Assembly: GCA_012932865.1 (NCBI GenBank)
Contig: SAXG01000005.1
Span: forward strand, 558,001 to 622,000
Reading direction: 5' to 3'
Length of the DNA: 64,000 nucleotides
Source: Amylostereum areolatum
Lineage: Eukaryota > Basidiomycota > Agaricomycetes > Russulales > Stereaceae
Both the position numbers and the translations under genes were made by a program. Positions 34,678-45,773 of this stretch are shown in pieces (the first letter of the stretch is position 1; each line of letters opens with the position of its first letter). A model generated the notes under the pieces. The model was not told the origin of the DNA, searched no databases, and saw nothing but the letters and a program-made list of their open reading frames with translations.

Positions 34678-37600
34678 TCATCTGGGAGGCTCTCCAGTCC
34701 CTAAACTGTATCCCGCCAACGACATCGTCGAGCTGCTCGCCGTCAACGCCCCCACCGTCACCCTCGTCGCCGACTTCGGATCCGGCGTCCCGCTCGGCTG
34801 CCAGAACACCTCGCCGTCCTGGGGCGTGCGCGGACCGGGCGTGATGGGTCGCGACGCGCTCGGCGTGTTCACCTGCGAACGGTTGTGCGCCAGGTGCGCG
34901 CGCACGAGGTGGCCCGCGGCCAGTGCGCTCATCAGCGAGAGTTCGCCGGCCATGACACCTGCGGCGACGACGCGTGCGAGACGGCGCGCGTTGTCGCCAG
35001 GGGAGGTGGGGTGCGCGCCTTTGATGCCGAGCATTTCGAGGATGGCTTGTTGAGGGCCGAGGACGGTACCGCCACCCACAGTTCCCACTTCGATTGAGGG
35101 CATCGTCACAGTGATCAAGAGATCCTCGCCGTCGTTCGTCCTGAACAGAGGTTCTGCGTCAGCCAAAACTTCAGTATCGGACCAAGCAGAAAGGAACGTA
35201 CGGCTCCATGAGCGTCATGCAATTCGACGACTCAACGTTTTGCGCTGGGTCCTGGCCCGTGGCGAGGTACACCGCCGTCAGAATGTTCGCCGCATGCGCG
35301 TTGAAACCTCCAATCGAACCCGCCATCGCACTGCCGATCAGATTCTTCTTGACGTTCAAGTTGCACAGCGCGGCCACGGTCGTCTTGAGTACCGACTTCA
35401 CGATCTTTCCGGGCACGACGGCCTCGGCGACAACGCTCTTCCCGCGTCCCTCGATCCAGTTGATCGCGGCCGGCTTCTTGTCCGTGCAGTAGTTGCCTGA
35501 GAGCGCGAGAACGACCATCTCCGGGAAGTACTTGCTCATGACCTCGAGCGCTTTCTCCGTCCCCTTCGAGATCATGTTCATGCCCATCGCATCACCCGTC
35601 GTGGTCGCGAAACGCACGAAGAGCGTCCGTCCAGCCATGGTCGATTTAAGGTGCAACAGTTTGGCGAAACGGGAGGTGGACTCGAAGGCCTCCTTGACGA
35701 TAGCGTAGCCTTCAGGCGTTTCGATCCAGGCCTTGCACTCCGCGGCATTCACCACGGATGGGAAGTCGATTGCAGGTCCACGGGTCATACCGTCGTAAGT
35801 GACCACGGTTGTGACGCCTCCACCAGCGTTGAGTGCCTTGCAGCCACGGGAAGTCGAAGCGACGAGGGTGCCCTCCGCGGTAGCCATTGGTATAGGGGTA
35901 ACTTCACCGTCAATCCTGAGCGGACCAGCGATACCGAGGGGAATGGGGATATATCCGACGACGTTCTCGCAGCATGCACCCATGACACGAGAGTAGTCGT
36001 AGTGCGACATGGGGACGTCCGAGTGTTCCAGTGTCTGAGTCTTCGACGCGCGAGCTGGCCACGACGATCAGCTTCCAATCCAGCTTGCACAGCAAAAACA
36101 GCACTCACAAATCAATGCCCTACGGATGAGCACCGCCCTCTCGAGATCGCCCAAGACCTTCTCCAGCGCGTAGGCCGCAATCTTCCCATTCTGCGCGAGC
36201 AGGATAACCTCCTCGTCGTTCAGGGTGCTCAAAGCGACCGATACCGGGCGGGGTCCGTTCTCGTAAATGTCAATGCACTCCTCGAGCGACCGAACGCCCA
36301 TTGCGCTCTCCTTCTCGTCCGAGTCCGATTCATCGCCGACACGCGTGGTGAATGCCCGCTCGGACTTAGGCTGCGCCAGCTTGAGCTTCTCATCGACCGA
36401 CTCGAGCATGGACGATATGCCGTTGATAGAGTTGATGCGGGGTACGGGTGCGGGGCGAACCGGAACAGGCTTGACCACAGCAGGCGCGATCGGCCTCTCG
36501 ACACGGGGTTCTGGCTTGGGGACGACGGCGGGGGATGTATGAGCCACTTCGGCCGCCTTTTGCGCGCTGGGTGCATTGAACCGGACCGAGGGAACTGGCT
36601 GAACAGGACGTGCAGAGCCGGTTCCGGTTGAGATGCCCTTCAGGAGGTATCCATTGAGCGCGACGCTCACACCGAGGAGGAGGACGATCCATTTGGACAG
36701 GATAGGGTCGCCGACGAGACGCGTCCAAGCTGACATGAAATTCTCGACCATCCCATCCGAACTGCGCTCCTTAGCAAACGCAGGTGCACTGGGTACAACA
36801 CGGACGAGGGCAGGGGAAGCGATGCGGACGATGATCTCGGTGGACGTATTCTCGCTGTGGAGCCCGGCGAGGCCAGCAAGAACGCTCGCGACGGAGGGAG
36901 AGCCAATGTCCACCTTGCGAGCACCGACGTGTTCCGCGCGGTTGAACGATGGTTCCACTTTCTGTTGATGGCGCGCGGGTGCGGAAGATGATGCAAGCGG
37001 CGCGCAAAGGTTCAGCAAATGGAGGGTGAGGAAGGAGACGATCTATTAATGGCGATAGTTAATGTCAACACTCTGAGACAAGATGACATCGCGACTAACT
37101 AAGAGGAGCTTCAGCCGCGCGACAGGGTTTTCTTCCTTGCCATCCTTGGCTTTCGTCTCGTTCCGCAGGAAAGATCCCTTGACACCGAGTAAAGTGGAGG
37201 ACACACGCTGGCGGAGAGGGAGCTCAGGCATGGTGATCCGACCGCTGGCGTCGACAATAGTAGGGGGCCGGGCGTCCGAAATTGACGAGCGCCTCGAACG
37301 GGACATGGCGCGGAACATCTTGATTCTGCGAACCTACGAAAACAGTTGCATAGGTTAGCAATACAGCGGACGAAACATTTGCGGAGAAAACGGAACAAGA
37401 CAAATATCGCGGATGGGCCACAAGTATGCACAGATACGTACCTCAATCATGACACTCAAAATGGCAACGTAAAATGTTGATAGAGCGATGTAGTCAATCG
37501 TCAACAAGAGCGCCGCGAGGGCACAGAATTCCCTGAGGCCGCCGACCTTGCTGTACGCGCCAATAAGGAGGACCGCGATTTCCAGGGCGTAGTCACGGAA

Positions 37601-38804
37601 GATGGCATTGCCAACACGATCTAACGCTTCCAAGATGAGTTCAGGGGCGGGCTTCATCTGACCACGATGGCGTCCCTCTTGTACGGCGGGTTGCACGGTG
37701 TGGGGGTGCGTAAATACGGCGCGGGCCAAACGGAGAGGCTTCTCGAATCCAACGGTGCATACAAGGAAGGGAAGGGCCTCGATGAGACTGACAGGCTCGA
37801 GAGGGATGCGGAGGTAGCTCGCGATGGGAAGAGCGACCATGAATGCGAGAACAGAGGAGGACAGAATTGCGGTAGTGAGCCAGAAGTTTGACCCGAGGGC
37901 GCGGGAGGAGAGGAAAAGGCGGATGAAGGTGGTGTGCATGAGGAGATAGCCAGCCAAGACGAGCAGAATGTCGAGCGAGTCTGCTTTCTGCGAGTAAAAG
38001 ATAACACGGTCAGGTTAACCATGCATATAGGCAGGCTAAAACTTGAATCTAACCTTCGCCAGGTCCCAGAAACGAGCGACAGACGCACGGGCCGCATAGA
38101 CGACCCACTTTCCGCTCTTCATTTCTCCAATGGTCTCCGTCTCTTGACTCTCGAGAATGTATTTGAAATTGCCGAACTCTTCTCCAGTCAAGGGGGACTG
38201 ACGCTTGAGGGCGGTCATAAACTCTTCGCGTGCCTCGGGCTTGAACGCGAGAGTGAGGACCTCGGACTTTGAGGGATGGTCGAAAAAGGTCGCAACAAAG
38301 CAAGGGGTGTCCATAGAAAGGCCGGAGCTAGGAGCATGACACAAGGAGGGATACGATTGGCCGGAAGAGGTTAGGAATCGACGGGTCAGATGCTGCGTAA
38401 CGTTATCGAGTGAGCTCTGAACCGGAGGGGGAAGCTTGTCGGAACCCTGAAGCAGCGCGAACGGTCAGGGACGGTGCAAGAGAATAAGGATAAACGCGTG
38501 CCTTCTTTGAAGATTTGGTGTCGAGGGACATGACTATCTGCTGGAGCTCGAGAGCGGCGGCCTGTTCTGGGTGTGCGAGCGCGTCGAGCCAGAGGGTCTC
38601 CTGAGAGGAGATCCATTCGCCATTGCGGTAGAGGGCGATGGCCGGACGGGGAGGAAGAAGGGCGGTGGGGGCGAAGAAGGAAGAGTGTTTTATGGAAGAG
38701 AGGACGTTGAAGTAGGCGAGGGTTGCGACGACGAAGAAGAAGACGATTGTTTCTATGGGTGAGGAGGCGGCATAGCGCGAAATGGGACGCGTCAAAGCGC
38801 GCAT
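34678..38804 (-). CDS. HMG1: 3-hydroxy-3-methylglutaryl-CoA reductase with sterol-sensing membrane domain
   Basis: Rate-limiting enzyme of the mevalonate pathway, making mevalonate from HMG-CoA with NADPH, anchored in the ER. The N-terminus ([19 protein letters not shown]) leads into the first membrane helix ([16 protein letters not shown]) and several more (such as VIYWLTTAIL-type segments near 37900 and [17 protein letters not shown], sterol-sensing region). A Pro/Ala-rich linker follows near 36300-36900. Catalytic domain: [17 protein letters not shown] (Glu), [51 protein letters not shown] (Lys), [19 protein letters not shown] (Asp), [13 protein letters not shown] and the His motif [15 protein letters not shown] tail of ~70 residues follows the His motif, longer than in many homologues. 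Identity is certain; the membrane exons are approximate. Confidence 0.95.
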
Positions 38805-40653
38805 TAGGAGAAAACGCGAGGGTTAGGAGTATCGGACGGCGTGGGGGCGATTAACAGCGGGCAACCTGGGCAGATGGGAGTGAGCAAAGAGCGCGGGACG
38901 AGGGGAAACAATAAAAGGATGGGGACAACAAGGCGGAGGGCTCACCTGGGGCGGCGGAGAGGTGGTTCCGAGGCAAGGCGAGGGGTTGAAGGGTATGATC
39001 CGTCTACGGGCGGGGGAAAGGAATAAAGCCCTCAGCGACGAGTGAACGCGTGAGGGGGACAGTCGCTGGCAGAGAGGGGGAGGGCGGACTGGGAACGACC
39101 CGGATCGAACGACCTCGTTATTTATTTCTCGCCTCCGGGTCCGCCGGCTTCCCTCTCCCCAATCACAGATCCCATCGGGCATCTCCTCCGTCGGACCCCA
39201 ACCACCCCGTCCCCTCCTCCCCTCTCGGAGTCCCTCCACCCTCTCCGCTTCCCTCCTCTGCTCTCTTCCGCCCCGATTGAAGTTTTCGTGTCCCTCCTCC
39301 ATCTCAACTCTCCTCCAGCTTGTTTTCTCTCTCCTCCTCGCTTTCTCATCCGCGGCAATCTCTTACACGCCGGACACACTCTACGGTCCTGTCGGACGTC
39401 TTGCCTAACCCTGCCAGCGCCAGCGCCTTCCTCCAGCTCCTGTTTCGCCGTGTTTCTCCAGCAAACGCTCCATAGCTCTTGTTCTCCTCCAATGAGCTCG
39501 CGACCCGACTTGCCTCCGCCTGCTTACATTCTTCCTCGCTCATGCCTTCTCCCATCCGACTCGCTCGTTGCTTACCCCACCCGTTCGGGAACAAGCAAAT
39601 CCACGTCAATCCAACGATCTCTCGAAAAGTTGACCGGCCGTCTATCTCCTGCCCTTGAAACGTAGCCTCTCCGTGTCGTTTACCCTCCTCTCACACTCTT
39701 TCGTCCACTGCATTCCCCTCTTCGTTTGCAAGTTTAAAACGCATTCCGCACAGCCCCCTGCACAAGTATTGTGTACATGTTATGCTACATCGTTGCAAAC
39801 CATGCCGGTCTATTAGTCAGTTCCCTTCCTTCGCCTTTCCTATCGCTCGGAAACAAGCCTTCAGGCACCCGATCCCATTGGCCTTTCGACGCGCCTTGCA
39901 CGGAAATTGTCGCCAATCGGACCCGTCTCTCCATATCTGATGCTCTCTGAATGATCCACGTCGCAGATTGCTCCTTCAGTGGGCTCTCTCAAGAAAACTA
40001 AACGCTCGCCGCTCGGTCTGGCCCCTTACAGTGCCGTCACGTCAGATCAAACTTGCAAGACGGCTGGCGCCATGGCACCTTCTCAACATCACCCATGTCG
40101 AACGAAACGCCATGGACCCTATGTCTCTCTAGCATATCTTGTCGGTTCCATGTCTCGAACGTCTATATAGCAATAGGTCTTCAGGATATCGTACGATGGT
40201 CCTCTATCATACAGGGCGGGCTTCTAAAGAGTCTGTTGCCGCCTGAAGGCCTCAAGCTTCACCATTTTCCTTTCCACTCTACCTTCCACCTAAACACACA
40301 GGAACGACTATATATATCGGCTACGAAGGAGACTAATTCCCCCGGGATTATCCACAACCGATTCCCACCTTGCCCACCTCCGACGTTCTGTCTTCTTCGT
40401 CTCCCCTATTACTGTCATATGTATACATTTATATGCATGCATTCTCCTGTCGTCATCTAGGTGAGATCATAACATTGTTCACGTTAACCAACACGGTTCT
40501 TGCTTTTCGGCGCCCGGGTACTGGTCGATGCAACGACAGACGTGCAATGTGAGGTGCATGATGATGGGATGGTGCATATCATACTGGCTTGTATACATGA
40601 CGAAAGCAAACGAAAACCACGGCCGAGACGACACAAACGAGACGCGCATAAAT
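38805..40653. other. Long intergenic region upstream of HMG-CoA reductase
   Basis: About 1.85 kb, the largest gap apart from the repeat regions. 39170-39560 is strongly CT-rich on the plus strand (purine-rich on the HMG1 coding strand) and likely includes the HMG1 5' UTR and promoter. The CT-rich frames at 39288-39665 and 38823-39302 are low-complexity and not supported as genes. 39700-40650 is the 3' flank of the eL42 gene. Confidence 0.45.
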
Positions 40654-41362
40654 TTACTACATACGTGAACAGGATGATCAGCAATTGTGAATGCCCGACA
40701 GGATGGAGTGGATAGCGAAGAATGGGGACGTACGAAGGTAAGCGCGGCACCCTTCGTCTTTTTCTCTCCACCGAGCTCGAAGCTGGAGATAGCATCGTGT
40801 TCAGCGATCGACATCTCTCCACAGTGACATGGATGCATACGCACTGCTTGCAGCGCTTGAGAGCCATTTGCATCTTGTACTTGCACACTGTGCACTCCAA
40901 TCGCAACACGACCTTCTTGGTCGTCTTCGCCTACAGCCATCGAGCCCCACACGATCAGTCGCCGTCCGATCGGAAGACGACAGAGGAGGGGACGCACCTT
41001 CTTGTGGAAGACGGGCTTGGTTTGACCACCGTAACCGGACTGCTTGCGGTCGTAACGGCGCTTACCTTGCGCGTAGAGGGAGGCCTTGCCGGTCTTGTAC
41101 TGCGTCACCTTATGAGGGCTGCAAGTCCATCACGTCAATTCTGTGCGAGCACAAAAGTCTACTGGAAACGTACGTGTGCTTCCTGCAGTCCTTGTGGGCG
41201 CAGTCTATCCCCCTCGCCAAACATAATCAGCATCTCCTTAGTATACACCAAGATCAAAGGTCCTCACATGTCCGGCGAGTCCTTTACCACAGAGAAGCGC
41301 ACGATCAGCGTTTCTCCAAGGGCAACGGAGTCAGAGGGTACGCACTTGGGGACGTTGACCAT
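40654..41362 (-). CDS. RPL44: 60S ribosomal protein eL42 (L44/L36a)
   Basis: Small zinc-containing protein of the large ribosomal subunit, near the E site. The ATG (complement 41360-41362) encodes MVNVPK; short exons then add [83 protein letters not shown] and AALTF. Two CxxC pairs form the zinc site. The last intron ends with TAG directly before a TAA stop (40654-40656), so the final exon carries only the stop codon and 3' UTR. About seven exons for ~105 residues is typical of highly expressed basidiomycete ribosomal protein genes. Residue 56 is Pro, the form associated with cycloheximide sensitivity in yeasts. Confidence 0.93.
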
Positions 41363-42144
41363 TTTGAGGAGTTGACGGGGGTGGTGTCGAAGGGGTCTTG
41401 TCGTCGTCGAATACGATGGCGGAAAGAATCCGGAGCCGGGCAGCGTGACGCGTTATGAAACTGTACAGCCGTGACAGGGTCAATTGCTGACATAATAGCG
41501 CTGCGCGGTCAGGTCAATGCGCTTATGTACTTGACGCGTCCGACGTCAGTACGCGTCAGTTGTCACTTGAGCCTCGACGCGCTGGACACCTTTTTCTCAC
41601 CACGACTCCCTCGTCCACCAGTGCTTCACACCACACCCCTTCCATTTCCCATACTGCTGCGTACTAAAGTCGCGCGTCACCACGTTCGCGGAGCTCCTTT
41701 CACCCCACCTGCCCTGGACGTACACCCACATCGTACCACTTCGGCCGCACTTTCTCAATTTCGGTATCCATCGAAGGCCGCCAGAAGGTCAAGGACCCGC
41801 GACACCCTTTGTTCTTCCTATAGCATCTGACTTCTGTGCATGGTCTACGCCGTGGTCTGATTTTGCAACGCCGCCTGGCCTCCATCGGCGAGCGAGGCTC
41901 GGCCGATTGAATTAGATATCTATGATTACATCCACTCTCTCGTGTTCGTTTCCCCCCCCTATTGACGTTCGTCGCCCTGCGTAGAACATACCTACCCTAA
42001 CTCGCCACCTACTAGTCTAATCCGATATCTGATGTTCCACAAACTCCCCTCCAAGCCCGCTATTCAGAACCTCGCAAGGATAAGTGAACACAGTGTCCAC
42101 CATAGTACAACACTATATTACACCACCGCAATCACCGCGGGCCA
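41363..42144. promoter_or_regulatory. eL42 promoter region with ACGCGT/GACGTC boxes
   Basis: 780 bp upstream of eL42. At 41534-41557 two ACGCGTC motifs flank a GACGTC palindrome (ttgacgcgtc, cgacgtcagt, acgcgtcagt), about 170-195 bp before the start codon. A CT-rich tract follows toward 41640. No gene is supported here; the remainder toward 42144 is the 3' flank of NAA15. Confidence 0.45.
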
Positions 42145-45100
42145 TCACGTCATGATTTCCGTCTGTTCTTCGGGAGGAACCCCTTCTTTCAGCGCCAACT
42201 CCAGCTCCTCTGGTGTCTTGAACACCGTCGACAGCTCAAACCTCGCATCGCACGCCTTTCTAAACTCCTCCGACCTCGTCGACCTGATTTCTTTCAGCAT
42301 CTCCCACACGGCCAGCCCAGTCTGCGCAACGAACAAACGTGTTAGCAGAGCAAGAAAACTATGATTAAGGTCCACGCACCGGGATATCGATCTCTACGCC
42401 CTCGTTCAGCACGCTGAACAAAGTTCCCTCGAGCGCCTCCGGCGAAGCCCCCAACACCTGTTGTCCACGCGCCGCGCCGAGGATCGCTCGTGCTGAATTA
42501 CCGTGCTGTTGCAGATACTGGGCGTTGAACGCCTCTGACGCGAACTGTGCGGGCAGAAGCGCTTCGAACGCCTCACTGACGATAGGTCCTGCAGGGCCTT
42601 CGGCCGGCGCGGTATCTACGCGCTTGGGGTGAGTAGAAATATAGAGACGATAGCACGAAGAGACACACATGTCTTGCGAAAATGGAGCAAGCGGGGATGA
42701 AGCTCAGGATGGGAAGCATCCAGCTTATGAATGGTGTGGAGCGCCTTGATAGCCTGCAGGTATTTGCCTGGTCGCGTGATCAGACGGGAGGGCTGGAGAT
42801 AGCAGTAAAAAAAGGCATACCTCGCCGGACAGAAACGTCGTATACCGCGATCCAAACATCTATGCTGGTTTTGCAGATCGTCGTGAGCGGTGCAAGGAAC
42901 TTCCACGCTCGCTCGAGGGGTTGCGGGTCCGTGAGGAGCTTCATTCCGTCTGGGTCCTCGTCCTTGGCGGGTGTGACCTCAAGCCCCTTGTCTTCGTTGG
43001 CAGAAGCAGCGCCTGTACGACGGCGATATAAGCTAAATAATCGCATTTTTGGAAGGTGTAATCTCGCGCCTTTCTTATCCACGGCCTGGACCTTCTGCGC
43101 CGCTTTCTTCGCCTTTTTCTTCGCCTTCTTCTGTGCTTCTGTAAGCGCACCTAAAGGCCCTGCGTTCAATCATATCGAGCTAGAGCAGAACAATATTTTA
43201 CGTACCTGAGTCGGTGTCTTCTTTCAGGAGGGAAGGATCATCATGTATTCTGACATATATCTGCAGGCATGCAACCCTTGAGAGCAGTGGAAGAGGAGGA
43301 AATCACGAGCTTACCCTTGAAGCACTCAGAGCCGAGGATACGTAGGCTGGATGAGAACGTAGTTGATCTGCCCAATGGATCATACTACAAAGATAAGTCC
43401 CCGTAAGGTATCCGCTGTAAGTCCAAAGAACACGACACACATACTTAATGTAGATGTTCACGGTAAACTTCCGCATGGAGTATCCATGAAAGTGAAACTG
43501 ATCATCCTCCATCTCGTCAAAGACCTGGACGCACGTCGATCAGTTCGGGCTACGAGCACCCTGTCGTAGCTTCCTCACTTTCTGAACCGCATGAAATTTC
43601 TTCAGTGCTAGATTCGGTTTGCCTGTTCGTAAATATGCTTGACCTTCTTCAGTAAGATATAACAGGGACTGCATGTCCTCTAGGTCGGCGCCGGGACTTG
43701 ATGCGTCTTTCTACATGCGAGCTTGTGAGCACGGAAAGAGGAAGGAAGCAAGCTTCACACTTTAGTAAACATGCCGAAAAGATTATCTGCCTCCGCAATC
43801 TGACCGGCGCGTAACCTGTACTTCGCGGTCTTGGTGTTCAAGAACCTGTCCTGGCCATCCAGCGATCGCGCGTCTTCGACGGCATTCGCGGCGCGACGCA
43901 AATCTCCCAGGCGCTTTAGTATGCGGCCCTTTAAGGTGTATAGCTCGGGAAGGGTGGGTGTGTGGGTAAGCGCAGTTGCGACTATTGGGAGTGCTCGCGT
44001 TTGAAGTCCAAGGTAAGAGTAGTGTTGTGCCAGGAAGTAGAGAGTCCAAAGGTACGTCGTTGGCTCTTCAGGGCTTACTGCCTTCCTAGCTGCTTCGTCT
44101 GTTTGGGCGGATGCGTCACCAATGGTGCCGCCAGCTTGCAGCGTTTCTCGGAAGCCTTCGACAATCTCCTCGATTACGGTCCGCTTGGACGGATCTTGGT
44201 ACAGAGATTTGGTATCGGTGAAGAGAGAAGGGATGCCTTTTGTCAGCCCATGCACCAGATGCTCGCTAACAAGGCTTTTAAAGTCCGCGTCTACTCTCGG
44301 TGAGTTTATGCCAGGGAAGAGCAAAACATAACTGACCAGAGGAGATGGTCAAGGCCAAACGCCGTGGCGAGCTGGCGCGTGGCACCTCAAGGGAGAGCTC
44401 GCGGAGGATCTCTAGCGCATTCGCTCGGTCTGAGGGGGAAATTGAATCTGTGGATTTCATCAGAATGCGAAAAGCAAGTGCGCAAATTAGTTACCGAGCT
44501 CGATGTACTTTGTCCGCAGGAGACCCTTGTAATAGTCGGGGCAGTCGGGATTTTGTTGAATGAGCGAGCGCCACGACTGTTCCGCTTCTTCAGCCGGCCC
44601 CAGGGCAGATAATAGACGCGCTTGTGCGATTTGAGACGTGTGTATCAAAACATGGCGAACCACACACCTCTCATCTCCATAACGGCAACACGGTCGAGGA
44701 TGACTCGTTCTTTTGCGTTGACGTCCAACAGACGAAGAGCTTCAGAGTACTCGCCCATCTCCTCCAGTATTCGGACATGATAGAGTAGAAGTTCTGACTG
44801 CTCAATATCATAATCTGGGACATTCTGCCAACGTATGAGCAGATACGGATGACAATGGCAAGATCAGTCTACCTTCAATGTCCGCTCATACTGCTCCAGA
44901 ACCTTCCTCGCTTCTACCAAATTACCACTTAGATGGTATGCTACCGCAAGTCCAATCCAGTTCTGGCGTAGGTTGGGTCGCAGCTTGAGAAGAAGATGGC
45001 GCGTTTCAACAAGGCTATCATACATTCGCAGCTGCGCCTGAAGGTGTGCTGCATCACGCAAGATGTTCATATTTTCCTGTGCGAGGGCGTTGGTGCTAAG

Positions 45101-45526
45101 CGTAACCGAGAAGAATATACGTACACACCTTGTCGAACCGCAGAGCCTGCGTATATGACTTGAGGGCTTCTTCGTAATTCTTCTCGCCTTTCTGGATTAG
45201 TCCGAAGACATGCCAGACTATATGCGATGTCAAGTCGAAGCGCATGCCCTTCTTGACCAGTTCGCGGCCTTCTTCTCTCTTGCCCATGTGCGTCAAGACA
45301 AGGCCCTTCATGCATAGTGTTTCTAGGCGACATTCAAGATTTAACCGAGTCAAGAAACTACTCACGCACCACCATGTTCAGGATACTTCTTCAAAATTTG
45401 ATCTGCGGTCTTGATGCCTTTCTTTAGTAGTCGGGACTCGTAGAACTGGAGTAATTCGCGGAAGAGTGATGCCTCTTTGGGTGGTAAGGCGCGTTTTGTG
45501 GGAATGGTCGTCGTAGTGGGAGCCAT
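42145..45526 (-). CDS. NAT1: NAA15-type auxiliary subunit of N-terminal acetyltransferase A
   Basis: TPR scaffold that binds the catalytic Naa10 subunit and anchors NatA to the ribosome, where it acetylates Ser/Ala/Gly-starting nascent chains. The N-terminus (RALPPKEASLFRELLQFYES, then KKGIKTADQILKKYPEHG) matches the family. Next are ETLCMKGLVLTHMGKREEG, KGMRFDLTSHIVWHVFGLI, NYEEALKSYTQALRFDK, LRPNLRQNWIGLAVAYHLSG, PDYDIEQSELLLYHVRILEE, RTVIEEIVEGF and YLWTLYFLAQHYSYLG. A Lys-rich segment (ALTEAQKKAKKKAKKAAQ) is the known basic region near the C-terminal third. It ends VPPEEQTEIMT. More than ten exons. The ATG complement is 45524-45526. It is divergent from PDS5. Confidence 0.9.
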
Positions 45527-45773
45527 GGTTCGATAGCAAGCCCCGGATTATATGGTGACGAAGCTAGACGGTGTCGACACGGGACAAATTGTGTACTCGA
45601 GCCTACTCGAGTACTGTAACGGAAAGATAATCTTAGACGCGCAACGAAATCTGACTACGCTTACGTCATGACACGTTCAACAACAAACATCAACAACGCG
45701 TTCACCTCGCCGCTATCCGACGCGCTTAGACCCATTCTCCTCGTCCTCCTCATCCTCAGTACCACCTCCCGCC
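45527..45773. promoter_or_regulatory. Divergent NAA15/PDS5 intergenic region with a perfect 22-bp inverted repeat
   Basis: 247 bp separate the start codons. At 45593-45614 a 9-bp arm gtactcgag is followed by ccta and its exact complement ctcgagtac. A TACGTCA (ATF/CRE-like) motif lies at 45662-45668. The symmetric element is a candidate dimeric transcription factor site serving either or both genes. Confidence 0.5.

Noticed and set aside
35651..36631. 326-codon plus-strand frame
   Set aside because: Antisense to the HMG-CoA reductase catalytic domain; no family resemblance and explained by codon bias of the real gene.
39085..39125. T-loop-like sequence (ggatcgaac complement), possible tRNA end
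   Set aside because: The T-stem does not pair and there is no anticodon or D-arm in the adjacent sequence on the proper side.
39288..39665. Pro/Ser/Leu-rich frame upstream of HMG-CoA reductase
   Set aside because: Low-complexity CT-rich DNA typical of a fungal promoter or 5' UTR; no homology-like features.
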